From NCBI RefSeq assembly GCF_000426485.1, contig NZ_AUFL01000011.1:62001-126000 (forward strand): a stretch of DNA of 64,000 bases. Direction: 5' to 3'. Positions 41,402 to 50,550 of the stretch are shown one piece after another. The notes under the pieces were generated by a model, which saw only the letters and a program-made list of their open reading frames with translations, ran no database searches and was not told the origin of the DNA. The position numbers were made by a program, and so were the translations under genes. Positions within the stretch are counted from its first letter, which is position 1. The number at the start of each line of letters is the position of its first letter. Source of the stretch: Indolivaga capnocytophagoides DSM 22835. Lineage in GTDB: Bacteria > Bacteroidota > Bacteroidia > Bacteroidales > Dysgonomonadaceae.

Positions 41402-42442
41402 CTATTGATTGTCAAGGTGTTTTGTCGTATCTCTGATAATCAGTTCTGTCTTGATAATTTTATTTTTGCGGTCTTTCTGTTCCGCGTTGTTTACTTTTTC
41501 GAGAATTAGTTTCATGGCTTCTTCTCCTACTCTTACCGGATACTGATCTACAGTGGTGAGCATAGGATCTGTATCCTGTGATATATTCGAATTTGAAAAA
41601 CCACAAATAGATATTTCTTCCGGAATTTTTATCTTTAATTCTTTCGCTGCCACTAGTACTCCTGAAGCAGTATAGTCGTTCATACACATAAATGCATCAG
41701 GCCGATTATCTGATAATAGCAAATTCTTTGCTGTCTCATAACCCAGTTGTTTATTATCGGCACCGCATATAAAAGACTCTGTTATTGGTAGATGATGTTT
41801 TCGAAGAGCATCTAAATAACCGTTTTTTCTATTCTTGGATATTTCGAGATGAGTCGGTGCTCCCAGAAATGCAATTTTTTTGCAACCTGTTTTGATCATA
41901 TACTCTGTTGCATTCAATGTCCCCGAGTAATCATCTACAACCACTTTGCCTGTATCTATACCTGTACAGATACGGTCGAAAAAGATGATGGGTATATCGT
42001 TATCTATCAGTTCCTGAAAGTGATCGTACTCCAATGTTGTCTTGGACTGGGATATGAGGACTCCGCATACTCTCGCTTTTATTAAAGTCTGAACATTACG
42101 GACTTCTTTGGTGTATTCTTCCAATGATTGGCAAACAATGACTTGATAGTCATGTTCTTCGGCTATAAGTTCTATGCCTGATAACACAGATGAGAAGAAA
42201 TGATTGGCTAATTCCGGTACAATAACACCTATAATATTAGAATGTTTACTGCGAAGGTTCATTGCCATTGAGTTCGGCTTGTATTTATGGTCTTTCGCAA
42301 ATTTCTGCACCATTTTTCTGGTCTCGATGCTAATATCCGGATTATTGTTTAATGCCCGGGATACAGTTGATGCAGAGATTTTTAATTCTTTAGCAATGTC
42401 TTTTATGGTTATTTGTCCCTTCTTCATTCTCTCATAATGCAT
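41402..42442 (-). CDS. LacI family transcriptional regulator of the starch locus
   Basis: 346 residues. The N-terminal HTH ITIKDIAKELKISASTVSRALNNNP and hinge (KPNSMAMNLRSK) are followed by the periplasmic-binding-like effector domain (IGVIVPELANHFFSSVLSGIE). It is co-transcribed with the sugar transporter, and the locus has two TGCAAACGTTTGCA sites, a sequence LacI hinge helices typically recognise. Starch loci of Bacteroides usually use SusR, so this locus has a different control scheme. The effector is unknown. The start could be 42442 or the Met at 42427. Confidence 0.93.
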   Translation of the reverse strand: MHYERMKKGQITIKDIAKELKISASTVSRALNNNPDISIETRKMVQKFAKDHKYKPNSMAMNLRSKHSNIIGVIVPELANHFFSSVLSGIELIAEEHDYQVIVCQSLEEYTKEVRNVQTLIKARVCGVLISQSKTTLEYDHFQELIDNDIPIIFFDRICTGIDTGKVVVDDYSGTLNATEYMIKTGCKKIAFLGAPTHLEISKNRKNGYLDALRKHHLPITESFICGADNKQLGYETAKNLLLSDNRPDAFMCMNDYTASGVLVAAKELKIKIPEEISICGFSNSNISQDTDPMLTTVDQYPVRVGEEAMKLILEKVNNAEQKDRKNKIIKTELIIRDTTKHLDNQ

Positions 42443-42514
42443 TTATATACCTAAATCCTTTTTGTAAAGGTAGTTAAAATAATCAACTTGTGATGTTGTT
42501 ATTAGGTATGTGTT

Positions 42515-42617
42515 GTATATAATATAGTAAGAAACAGGAAATTTAATGATAATATATTAAACTCATAATAAGCTTTAGCTGTTTTACTTACCAAAGTAAT
42601 AAATAGGCCTGAGACCT
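42515..42617 (-). repeat. Dispersed three-stem element, full copy C
   Basis: On the minus strand: AGGTCTCAGGCCT (42605-42617), stem 2 CTTTGG...CTAAAG (42573-42596), stem 3 TTTAAT/ATTAAA (42542-42561), then TTTCTTACTATATTATATA. It lies between tRNA-Ser(GGA) and lacI, pointing to lacI. Confidence 0.8.
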
Positions 42618-42724
42618 TAATAAGGTTTTCTAAAAGAACAGAAAAATGTACAGAATGTTCTGTATAAAGATACAAAAAAAGATGATTGTAGGTTTCAATC
42701 ATCTTTTAAATTGTTTATTATCAG

Positions 42725-42812
42725 CGGAGAGGAAGAGATTCGAACTCTCGATACCCTTTAGGGGTATATACGCTTTCCAGGCGTACCTCTTCAACCACTC
42801 GAGCACCTCTCC
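42725..42812 (-). tRNA. tRNA-Ser(GGA)
   Basis: Minus strand: acceptor GGAGAGG/CCTCTCC, long variable arm, anticodon GGA in loop CTGGAAA between ACGC-type stems, and T arm GTTCGAATC. CCA is not encoded. The long variable arm confirms a class II (Ser) tRNA. Confidence 0.93.
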
Positions 42813-42838
42813 AATTGTGCTTAAACCGTTTGAGGATG

Positions 42839-42868
42839 CAAAGTTAGCAGGATTTTTCGATTTGGCAA
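42839..42868 (-). promoter_or_regulatory. tRNA-Ser(GGA) promoter
   Basis: Minus strand TTG, 19 bases, TAACTTTG (42839-42846), 27 bases upstream of the tRNA 5' end. Confidence 0.6.
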
Positions 42869-42945
42869 GCAGGGGACGCAAATACCAATCGTAATAAAAT
42901 TTGCATAAAAGGATTAATAGTCTTGTCTGTATTACTCAGACCTTA

Positions 42946-43719
42946 TTAGATATTAATCCCGAACAGTTTTTTTGCATTATTACTGGTTGTACTTTCGATA
43001 TCATCTTTACTGGTGTTATAAATATCACACAGTTTATCAACGATGTAACTGGTATATGACGGTTCATTACGTTTTCCTCTATATGGAACCGGTGGAAGGT
43101 ACGGTGCATCTGTTTCAACTATAATGCGACTGAGATCAGCATCTTGTAAAACCGTTGGTAAAGTCGAATTTTTGTAAGTGACTGTTCCGTTTATTCCGAT
43201 ATAAAAATTCTTTAGATCCAAAACAACTTGGAGTTCTTCACTGTTGCCGCCGAAACTATGGAAAGAGCCTTTCAGCTTATCTGCCCCTACTTTTTTGATA
43301 CATTCAACTGATTCCATTACCGCATTCCGGCAATGAATAGATACAGGCAGATTGTACTCGATACTCCATCGGAGTTGCTCTTCGAATGCTGACTTTTGTT
43401 CTTCAGCCAGGGATGTATCCCAATATAAGTCAATTCCTATTTCACCTACAGCAATGTATTGATGCCTCGAAAATTGCTCTTTGATAATATTCAGATCTTT
43501 TTTCCAGTCTTTTGTGACACTGGTCGGATGCAGTCCCATCATCGGAAGACAGTAGCCTTTATGTCTTTCAGCCAGAGAGTTTACCTCTTTTATCGATTCG
43601 GTATCAATATTCGGTAATAAAACAGCTGCAACTCCGGCTTGCTTTGCCCTAAGAATAACATCATCAATATCATTCGAGAAAGTTTCGTCGAATATATGCG
43701 AATGGGTATCTATGATCAT
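42946..43719 (-). CDS. TatD family metal-dependent hydrolase
   Basis: 257 residues of the TatD/YcfH family: metal ligands in IDTHSHIFD, EIGIDLYWD, SIHCRNAV and ETDAPYLPPVPYRGKRN. Members act as 3'-5' exonucleases or deoxyribonucleases in DNA repair. The gene lies 7 bases after the polyprenyl synthase gene, so the two are co-transcribed. A half copy of the dispersed palindrome precedes its stop. Confidence 0.93.
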   Translation of the reverse strand: MIIDTHSHIFDETFSNDIDDVILRAKQAGVAAVLLPNIDTESIKEVNSLAERHKGYCLPMMGLHPTSVTKDWKKDLNIIKEQFSRHQYIAVGEIGIDLYWDTSLAEEQKSAFEEQLRWSIEYNLPVSIHCRNAVMESVECIKKVGADKLKGSFHSFGGNSEELQVVLDLKNFYIGINGTVTYKNSTLPTVLQDADLSRIIVETDAPYLPPVPYRGKRNEPSYTSYIVDKLCDIYNTSKDDIESTTSNNAKKLFGINI

Positions 43720-43726
43720 TCCCTGT

Positions 43727-44698
43727 TTAAGATTTTCTTGTTAAAAGGTTTTCCGCCAGTTTTTTTAATTCTGCTTTCCGGTTCTCATCTACTTGTACCT
43801 GATTCAGGTCGTTGATGCCCTTCTGATAGTATGATTCTATCATTTCTTCCGAAAGCTTTTTCAGATTGAGCTTATTATATAATTGTGTCACCGCTCTGAT
43901 TTTTTCTTCTTCATTATACTCCTCTTTATTTATCCATGCGTGCATTTCGTCCGACGTTTCGTGGTGTTTCAGCGTAGTAATCTGCAAGTATGTTTTCTTG
44001 TTGCAAAGAATATCCCCACCGATTCGTTTACCGAAAGTTTCAGGATTGCCATATACATCCAAAAGATCGTCCATCAGCTGAAAAGCCAGACCTATATTTA
44101 TTCCGAAACTGTACAACGCGTCTGCATCCTTTTGAGAAGCTCCCGCTGCAATAGCCCCGCATTTAAGCGAACATCCTAGAAGGACGGCTGTTTTCAGCCG
44201 GATCATTTCAATATATTCATCTTCTGTGACATTCATTCTTTTCTCAAACTCCATGTCGAGCTGTTGACCACAGCAGATTTCAGTAGCTGTATTGGAGAAC
44301 AAATGTAATATTTCAGGCAGATGTTCCGATGGTGATTTGGCAATCTCACGGTAAGATTCTATCAGCATGGCGTCTCCCGAAAGTACAGCAGTGTTATCGT
44401 TCCACTTGATATGTACCGTTGGTTTTCCCCGTCGTTTGTCGGCTTTGTCCATCAGGTCGTCATGAAGGAGCGTAAAATTGTGGAATATTTCAATCGCCAA
44501 AGCGATGGGTATTGACTTTTCGATATCCGATTTGTACAGGTTGTATGCCATTGTTGCAAGCACCGGGCGTACTCGTTTTCCTCCGATTTCGAGGATATAT
44601 TCTATCGGTTCGAATAGCGAGTAAGGTTTTTGCTCGAACTTGAGATTCTTTACTTCTTCGTTGATTTTATCTAATATATCGGAAAATGTATATAACAT
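43727..44698 (-). CDS. Polyprenyl diphosphate synthase
   Basis: 323-residue trans-isoprenyl synthase. The first aspartate-rich motif is LLHDDLMDKADKRRGKPTVH. The second is LMDDLLDVYGNP. The KRVRP-type lysine/arginine block is near the start (GGKRVRPVLA). It elongates farnesyl diphosphate for quinone or carrier lipids; chain length cannot be read directly. A TACCTTTG -7 box is at 44722-44729 on the minus strand. Confidence 0.93.
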   Translation of the reverse strand: MLYTFSDILDKINEEVKNLKFEQKPYSLFEPIEYILEIGGKRVRPVLATMAYNLYKSDIEKSIPIALAIEIFHNFTLLHDDLMDKADKRRGKPTVHIKWNDNTAVLSGDAMLIESYREIAKSPSEHLPEILHLFSNTATEICCGQQLDMEFEKRMNVTEDEYIEMIRLKTAVLLGCSLKCGAIAAGASQKDADALYSFGINIGLAFQLMDDLLDVYGNPETFGKRIGGDILCNKKTYLQITTLKHHETSDEMHAWINKEEYNEEEKIRAVTQLYNKLNLKKLSEEMIESYYQKGINDLNQVQVDENRKAELKKLAENLLTRKS

Positions 44699-44769
44699 GA
44701 TATTTCGTATTTTGTAGTATACAAAGGTACGTCTTTCTTCGGACTAATCGAATGTTTTAAGTAATAAAT

Positions 44770-44782
44770 AGGTCTGAGGTCT
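44770..44782. repeat. Short copy of the dispersed palindrome overlapping a stop codon
   Basis: AGGTCTGAGGTCT preceded by TAATAAAT. It shares a base with the stop codon (tta, 44782-44784) of the 125-residue membrane protein gene. Confidence 0.6.
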
Positions 44783-45159
44783 TAGGTGTAAATGGCGATG
44801 ATTCCGAGTAGTATACTGCTTATTGCAACAATGAGGATACCTATAATTATCTGTTTTGCCGTGAACTTCAGTTTTACGGGAGAGTCGGGATTTTCGCTGT
44901 ATGTATCGATTGTCTTATTATTAAGATAACCCTGCGAGATACCCAAGAGAAGTATATCGAAAGTAATTTCTTTTTTTGCGGTGGGTGTAATATCTTCTTC
45001 ATTTAGTTGTATATGCAGCGTACTGGTTTCGAGGTAAGATATATCAACACCGAATTCTTTAGCATAACGATTCATAAAACGCTCAACAGTATGAGACTTG
45101 CTGTCATTCTGTTCCGAGATATAGTTTCGGATAAATAATCTTAATTGCTGGCTCTTCAT
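44782..45159 (-). CDS. Hypothetical protein with C-terminal membrane anchor
   Basis: 125 residues. The soluble N-terminal part has basic and acidic patches (RLFIRNYISEQNDSKSHTVERFMNRYAKEFG). A single hydrophobic segment follows at about 102-123 (KQIIIGILIVAISSILLGIIAIY). No family is recognised. Its start codon is 23 bases from a perfect copy of the dispersed palindrome. Confidence 0.7.
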   Translation of the reverse strand: MKSQQLRLFIRNYISEQNDSKSHTVERFMNRYAKEFGVDISYLETSTLHIQLNEEDITPTAKKEITFDILLLGISQGYLNNKTIDTYSENPDSPVKLKFTAKQIIIGILIVAISSILLGIIAIYT

Positions 45160-45181
45160 CTTTTTTGATAAATATGGATTA

Positions 45182-45280
45182 AGGTCTCAGACCTATTTAT
45201 TGACTCTGCAAACATAATAGTAATAGCAGGTTATCGCTTTAATATATGTCATTAAATCCTTTCTGTTATTTATATAGCAC
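45182..45280 (+). repeat. Dispersed three-stem element, full copy G
   Basis: Perfect AGGTCTCAGACCT (45182-45194), ATTTATTGACT, stem 3 TTTAAT/ATTAAA (45238-45256), and the tail CCTTTCTGTTATTTATATAG. Stem 2 is not well preserved. Confidence 0.75.
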
Positions 45281-45334
45281 TGAAACCCCTGCATACAAAT
45301 ATATCAATAAAAAAGGACTTTTTTAGCTGCAACC

Positions 45335-45342
45335 TAGATTTG
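45335..45342 (+). promoter_or_regulatory. Possible promoter of a non-coding transcript
   Basis: TAGATTTG matches TAnnTTTG. There is no strong -33. The next terminator on this strand is at 45590-45628, with no plausible gene between. Confidence 0.35.
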
Positions 45343-45348
45343 TACCGT

Positions 45349-45628
45349 ATGTTAAAAATATTTATCTTCGCTCGACAAACTTTAGAATCTCGACAACAAT
45401 CTAAGACAATATACATGAAAAAAATCTTTTAGTTTTTTATTTAAACGCATGGATATCAGTGAATAAGTCCCTTCAATCCAAAGTCTCTGTCGATCTAATA
45501 GCGCAGGCAGCAGCAAAAAATATAAAATTCGAATTCATATATTAATTAACTAAGTTGTTCTGATTCTAAAGTTTTGTATCTATAATTTAAGGAGAGGCAT
45601 ATTCGTTTATGTCTCTCTTATTTTTTGT
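45349..45628 (+). ncRNA. Candidate small RNA (promoter-like box to terminator, no convincing gene)
   Basis: The stretch between the TAGATTTG box and the terminator has only a 27-codon reading frame (starting at 45349, at the expected first base) and no RBS. Either a small RNA of about 270 bases or a decayed gene fits. No known RNA family was recognised. Confidence 0.3.
45590..45628 (+). terminator. Rho-independent terminator with no assigned gene
   Basis: TAAGGAGAGGCATA...TATGTCTCTCTTA hairpin followed by TTTTTT. It is well formed, yet no gene ends nearby on the plus strand. The rest of the gap up to 45.9 kb contains a weak CCCCTTTAGTGG repeat (about 45668) and a TATCTTTG -7 box (45830-45837). 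Confidence 0.75.
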
Positions 45629-45942
45629 GTTAGGGAATAGCTCTACCTGCCCTTATCGGAATGCCAACCCCCTTTAGTGGATGCAGAGGTTAGCATAAAA
45701 AGATAAATTGTTAACAAAACAAAGCCTTTCTAAATTGGTCTTGTTAAAATAAAGTGTTTAATTATGGTTAATTTAAGTTAATTTATTAAGGCTGTGTTTT
45801 TAATTGTTAGCAAATATTAATCAAATGTGTATCTTTGTGTGTTGAAAGCTGAATGGAATATAGCTTTCTATATCGGAATTTATACATGTAACTCGTTGTG
45901 ATAGAGCAGTAATTGCTTTGTCTGACTGAAATCAACACAATA

Positions 45943-48408
45943 ATGAAGGGAAAATTATTTCTATTACTCGGGATAGGCCTCGTTCCTCTGGCTCTCACAG
46001 GTCAAACTTATTTGTATAATAAGGGTACGATGTCGGTCGTTACTACAAATAATCAAAATACGGCATTGTATATTGGCGGTGACTTGAGGTCGGAAGCTAG
46101 TCCAACGAAGGGTACAGGCTCTATTCTATTAACTAAGGCAAAGATCGTTCTCACCGGTAATCTATATAATTATGGAGAACCTGATGGGACGGGGACAACT
46201 CAAGGTCATGTTTTTAATGTGAATGATTATACTGGTTATGGGACTGCAGCTAATCGTTCGTCTCTTCATTTTAAAGGAACTTCTCCCCAAAATGTATGGC
46301 AGGCAAGCTCTGCCGGTGGTGTGGATTTCAATAAGATGAACTTTAAGTTGAAGTCTAATAGTGTTATTTATTTTCCTGATATAGTAATAGAGAACGATAA
46401 ACATGTGACTATCAATCCTGAGGTTGGAGCGAGTGTTTATAATATAACGCCTGTAAAAGGTCGCTTGATACTTGATTCTCGTAAATTAAATCTGGCTGGG
46501 GGGGATAAATTACCCGGTGGTTCTACAATTCATAATGATAATAGTTCTTCGGTTTTAGCGCATTTGTTAGTAAGAGGAATTCATAGTCAGGAGTTTGCTA
46601 CGTCCGAAGGACAGGCGAGGGCTTTGGATGGATATCCGGGCGTACAGGTTAATCTTGCATTGAATGAACTTCCAACGAATGAGAATCAGCGATTTTTTGG
46701 TGATCCGATTGTCGGTATGGGTAGTCCGTTTAAGAAAATTCGTGCGGACTATTTTATGTGGAACTTTTTGTTTTTACCTTCTGGTAATAATATATTTAAT
46801 GAGGATGGTAATACAACGACAGACCCAACGACAGTTTTGGATGCAGGGAGAGGCTTTGTTATTGGTATAGATTTAAGAGGCCAGAATGGTGCTGTGTACA
46901 ATGATATTCATCCGTTTTATAGAGATCCTGCAAATGGGTACACATTGAATTTTGCTACACGTGCAAAAAATGGTTATAAGTTTAATCGTTTTGCTTATGG
47001 TAATAATCACAATAATCTTTATCAGGTAAAGCAGGCATATACAACGTCTAATGCAGTTGATAAACCTAGTAATAATGATGGAGTCAATGTTAAACCCTCA
47101 GACCCAGGTAATGATGCTTATACTGCTGAGGTTTTAAACTCTGGAGATGTTAGCAGAACCTTAGTCAAAGGTTTTAACTATTTGTCTAACCCGTTTACTT
47201 GCCCATTGGATGTTAGTCAGTTAGTTTATACATATAATGGTGGAGCTGCCGGAAGTTGGGGAGTTATTCCGGGATTTACGCCTAGTGGAACTGTTACACC
47301 TGTAGGCGAGATTGCAAACCGTGTTTGGGTAATGGATCCATCTTCTAGGGCATCTGGTACATATAATATATGGTGGGGCGGGACTCGAGATAATCCGGGT
47401 AATAAATGGGTGGTCGCTCAATATAAATATCGATTGATATCTCATATAGGGGCTACAAATGTGACTGATTATGATGATGGATCAGGTGTAATGCCTAATG
47501 AATTAACTAATCCAAAGGCATTGATTGCTCCTATGCAAATGTTTGTTATCTATGCTAATACTTCAAAAAATATTATTATTCCAGCTAATCAGAGAAAAAT
47601 TGATGATGATGCTTTATTCTTACGTTCTGAGGAATCTACGAAATATGAGCCGGATGACTTTTTATTTCAAGTAGAGGATATTGATGGTGGTACAACAGAT
47701 AGGGCTGCAGTAGTATTGCGAACGTTCTCTGAGATTAATAAGACGGGTTATCAGGATATAAAGAAATTGACTACAGATGTTAGTTCCAATGAAGACGGTA
47801 AAACAAAAACTGTGATGTCTGAAGGAACCACACCTGAGACTTCAGGAGCAAGTTCTTTGTATACTCAGGACTCTGATGGTAATGCATTAGAAGCAAGGTT
47901 TTTATCGTTAGATTTGAACTCGTCAACCACCTCGACAACGCTATATTTGAAACCATCCTTAACGGAGCATCAGATTATGATACGCTCGTTTAGGAATTAT
48001 ACAAAAGACCGTATCTCGGAAATTTGGTTAGATGATAGCAAGACCGGAAAGAAAACTAAATTGTCGGAAGGGGCAACTTATACAACAACCTCTTCGCCAA
48101 CAGATAATACAGATCGTTTTACATTACGCTTTATATATCCTGCCGGAGGAATCGGGGATGAAGGTATTGTAAATCCGGATGATACAAATATTACAGCGCA
48201 TTACGCAAATAACACTCTGACTGTTTCAGGTTTCAATGATTCTGATTATGGAAGTCTGGTTTCTGTCTACGATATACAAGGACGTTTGCTAAAACAGCAG
48301 AAAGTCGATGGAACTACAGTCAAATTCAATGATGGATTTGCAGTAGGTGCATATATCGTAAAAGTAACAGGTAACAGATCGTATGCAACTAAATTCTTAG
48401 CAAGATGA
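45943..48408 (+). CDS. Large T9SS-sorted surface protein of unknown function
   Basis: 821 residues from the Met at 45943, which gives a clean signal peptide (MKGKLFLLLGIGLVPLALTG). The body is beta-rich with repeated short blocks (GTGSILLTKAKIVLTGNLYNYGEP, FNYLSNPFTCPLDVSQL). The C-terminus (NNTLTVSGFNDSDY, VSVYDIQGRLLKQQKV, GAYIVKVTGNRSYATKFLAR) is a typical T9SS CTD. A catalytic domain is not recognised. It overlaps the next gene by four bases (ATGA), so both are translated together. Confidence 0.85.
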   Translation: MKGKLFLLLGIGLVPLALTGQTYLYNKGTMSVVTTNNQNTALYIGGDLRSEASPTKGTGSILLTKAKIVLTGNLYNYGEPDGTGTTQGHVFNVNDYTGYGTAANRSSLHFKGTSPQNVWQASSAGGVDFNKMNFKLKSNSVIYFPDIVIENDKHVTINPEVGASVYNITPVKGRLILDSRKLNLAGGDKLPGGSTIHNDNSSSVLAHLLVRGIHSQEFATSEGQARALDGYPGVQVNLALNELPTNENQRFFGDPIVGMGSPFKKIRADYFMWNFLFLPSGNNIFNEDGNTTTDPTTVLDAGRGFVIGIDLRGQNGAVYNDIHPFYRDPANGYTLNFATRAKNGYKFNRFAYGNNHNNLYQVKQAYTTSNAVDKPSNNDGVNVKPSDPGNDAYTAEVLNSGDVSRTLVKGFNYLSNPFTCPLDVSQLVYTYNGGAAGSWGVIPGFTPSGTVTPVGEIANRVWVMDPSSRASGTYNIWWGGTRDNPGNKWVVAQYKYRLISHIGATNVTDYDDGSGVMPNELTNPKALIAPMQMFVIYANTSKNIIIPANQRKIDDDALFLRSEESTKYEPDDFLFQVEDIDGGTTDRAAVVLRTFSEINKTGYQDIKKLTTDVSSNEDGKTKTVMSEGTTPETSGASSLYTQDSDGNALEARFLSLDLNSSTTSTTLYLKPSLTEHQIMIRSFRNYTKDRISEIWLDDSKTGKKTKLSEGATYTTTSSPTDNTDRFTLRFIYPAGGIGDEGIVNPDDTNITAHYANNTLTVSGFNDSDYGSLVSVYDIQGRLLKQQKVDGTTVKFNDGFAVGAYIVKVTGNRSYATKFLAR

Positions 48409-48713
48409 AATTATACATCACATCTTTGGTTTTAGTTTTTCTACTTGTAAACAACGCTCATTCATTACAAGCTGAAGACTTATTACCGTCTGAAGTATAC
48501 TATAACGAAAACATAGCGGTTAACGATATTGGAGCCTCTGCCCCGACATTAGGTAATACTGATGGGAATGGTGATGATGGTCTTAACCCCGGTGGAGATG
48601 GCTGGGGTGGCGGTGGCTGGGTAGGATCACCTGTTGGTGATGCCGTATTACCTGTCGCTGTCGTTGCAGCTATGTACGCGTCCTTTCTATTGTATAGAAG
48701 GCGCAAGGCTTAG
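48405..48713 (+). CDS. Small exported glycine-rich protein with PVGD-helix-basic tail
   Basis: 102 residues: signal peptide (to about 22), a glycine/asparagine-rich linker (NTDGNGDDGLNPGGDGWGGG), a PVGD motif, a hydrophobic helix (about 78-95) and the tail YRRRKA. The motif-helix-basic order is the layout of C-terminal sorting signals handled by exosortase-type enzymes; a plain tail anchor is the alternative. It is translationally coupled to the T9SS protein just before it. Confidence 0.75.
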   Translation: MKLYITSLVLVFLLVNNAHSLQAEDLLPSEVYYNENIAVNDIGASAPTLGNTDGNGDDGLNPGGDGWGGGGWVGSPVGDAVLPVAVVAAMYASFLLYRRRKA

Positions 48714-48751
48714 TATTCGGATTATAAAATAAACAAAATCAATATGTCGTA

Positions 48752-48786
48752 CAAGGGCTTTTTCTACAGGAAGAGCCCCTGTATTT
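48752..48786 (+). terminator. Terminator of the surface-protein pair
   Basis: AAGGGCTTTTTC...GAAGAGCCCCT imperfect hairpin, about 40 bases past the small gene. Confidence 0.5.
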
Positions 48787-48961
48787 GTTGTGTATATCCT
48801 TCCCTGTTTTTTTATATCTTGTATATATAACTGCTCTTACGTTTCCTGATAGTTATTGTTGAATGTTATTTTAATGGCTTTATGTCGAGGATGTAAGTGT
48901 TAAAATGTCGTTTTGCTTTTTGATATAGGTGAAAGTTCCGTTTTTTTTGACATTTTGATTG

Positions 48962-48990
48962 TTTGGTTTGGCTTATTTATGCTATTTTTG
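48962..48990 (+). promoter_or_regulatory. ansA promoter
   Basis: TTTG (48962-48965), 17 bases, TATTTTTG (48983-48990). Start codon 30 bases downstream. Confidence 0.6.
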
Positions 48991-49019
48991 TAAGCCTCAT
49001 CAAATAAGGTTATAGTTGC

Positions 49020-50075
49020 ATGATTGATTACAATGCTAATATACTGTTGATTTATACCGGAGGAACTATCGGTATGGTAGAAAATAACCAAACCGGTGCA
49101 CTTGAGGTTTTCGATTTTAGTCACCTGACAAGTCACATGCCCGAGTTGCAGAGATTCAGGTTTCGAATCGAAACCATTGTTTTTGATCCTGCTATAGACT
49201 CTTCCGATGTATCTCCCGCCCATTGGAAAAAACTAGTGAAAATAATAGAGCAGAACTATGTTGATCACGATGGTTTTGTGATTCTTCATGGAACCGATAC
49301 GATGGCATATTCGGCTTCGGCTCTTAGTTTTATGATTGAGAATCTGCAAAAGCCGGTGGTGTTTACTGGAGCACAGCTGCCTATTGGTAAATTACGAACC
49401 GATGCAAAAGAAAACCTTATTACGGCTATGGAAATCGCAGCCGATAAAGATTCTATTGGTAATCCTATAATACCGGAGGTTTGTATTTTCTTTCAGAATT
49501 ATTTGTTGAGGGGCAACAGGTCTACAAAAGTGAATGCCGATAACTTCAATGCATTTGCGTCATATAATTATCCTATCCTCGGAAAGTCGGGTATTCATAT
49601 TCGTTATGACATGGCTAAAATTCTTAAGCCCGATTACGAGAAAAAGGTTCGTTTTCATTATCTGATGGACTCGGAAATTATTATCTTTAAACTTTTTCCG
49701 GGTATTCAGCGCAAAACTGTCGATGCTATACTTAATGCTGAGGGTGTAAAGGCTATTGTTCTGGAGACTTACGGGTCAGGTAATGCTCCCCGTTATGAGT
49801 GGTTTATCGAGGCTTTGCAGGATGCGGTAAAACGTGGACTGATTATTGTAAATATAACTCAGTGCGAAATGGGTTGTGTTGAAATGCAACGCTATGAAAC
49901 CGGAAGAGAATTGCTTAGGGCCGGAGTTATCAGTGGATATGATGCCACTGTAGAAGCTACCGTCACTAAACTGATGTACCTCTTGGGACATAAATATTCG
50001 AGAGAAGAGATTATTGTAAGAATGCGTGTGCCATTGGCCGGAGAATTAACTCGCTTTGATGAAAGAGAGATCTGA
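49020..50075 (+). CDS. ansA: Type I L-asparaginase
   Basis: 351 residues. The catalytic threonines are in IYTGGTIGM (about 11-19) and in VILHGTDTMAYSASAL (about 88-103). It lacks a signal peptide, so it is the cytoplasmic type I enzyme converting asparagine to aspartate and ammonia. Its 3' end overlaps the start of the YkgJ-type gene, so the two are one transcript. Confidence 0.95.
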   Translation: MIDYNANILLIYTGGTIGMVENNQTGALEVFDFSHLTSHMPELQRFRFRIETIVFDPAIDSSDVSPAHWKKLVKIIEQNYVDHDGFVILHGTDTMAYSASALSFMIENLQKPVVFTGAQLPIGKLRTDAKENLITAMEIAADKDSIGNPIIPEVCIFFQNYLLRGNRSTKVNADNFNAFASYNYPILGKSGIHIRYDMAKILKPDYEKKVRFHYLMDSEIIIFKLFPGIQRKTVDAILNAEGVKAIVLETYGSGNAPRYEWFIEALQDAVKRGLIIVNITQCEMGCVEMQRYETGRELLRAGVISGYDATVEATVTKLMYLLGHKYSREEIIVRMRVPLAGELTRFDEREI

Positions 50076-50550
50076 TAAGTATAAATCATTATCGGTTATT
50101 GCCGAAAAAAATAAATCTGAGTTTCTGTTGTTTCATAAAAAACACAGAAAACGTTTGGAGAAGATGGACTCGATAGTGCATGATTTGCACGAAAGGTTTT
50201 CTTCCGAAATAAATTGCCTTGAGTGTGCAGCCTGCTGTAAAACTTTGGGTCCTGCTATTTACGACAAGGATATCGAGAAAATGGCAAAAGCTTTGAGGTT
50301 GAAGCCGTCGGAGGTTGTTACTCTTTATTTAAGGATTGATGAGGATGGTGATTATGTTTTTAAAACGATGCCATGTCCTTTTCTTATGGCTGATAACTAT
50401 TGCTCTATTTATGAATCGCGTCCCAAAGCATGTAGAGAATATCCTCATACTGACAGGAAAAAATTTAGCCAGATTTACAAACTTACTGTAAAAAACACCG
50501 CAACATGTCCGATAGCATATGAAGTGCTGAAGGAACTTATTAAGAACTAA
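50059..50550 (+). CDS. YkgJ family cysteine-cluster protein
   Basis: 163 residues with NCLECAACCKTLGP and MPCPFL...YCSIYESRPKACREYP, a cysteine arrangement of the YkgJ family thought to bind zinc or an Fe-S centre. The exact function is unknown. It starts at ATG 50059, overlapping ansA by 17 bases. Its stop codon overlaps a dispersed element. Confidence 0.9.
   Translation: MKERSDKYKSLSVIAEKNKSEFLLFHKKHRKRLEKMDSIVHDLHERFSSEINCLECAACCKTLGPAIYDKDIEKMAKALRLKPSEVVTLYLRIDEDGDYVFKTMPCPFLMADNYCSIYESRPKACREYPHTDRKKFSQIYKLTVKNTATCPIAYEVLKELIKN

Noticed and set aside
45348-45560. Short reading frames in the orphan transcript region
   Set aside because: The frames are 27-40 codons, lack RBS or a start, and show no family resemblance, so no gene was called.
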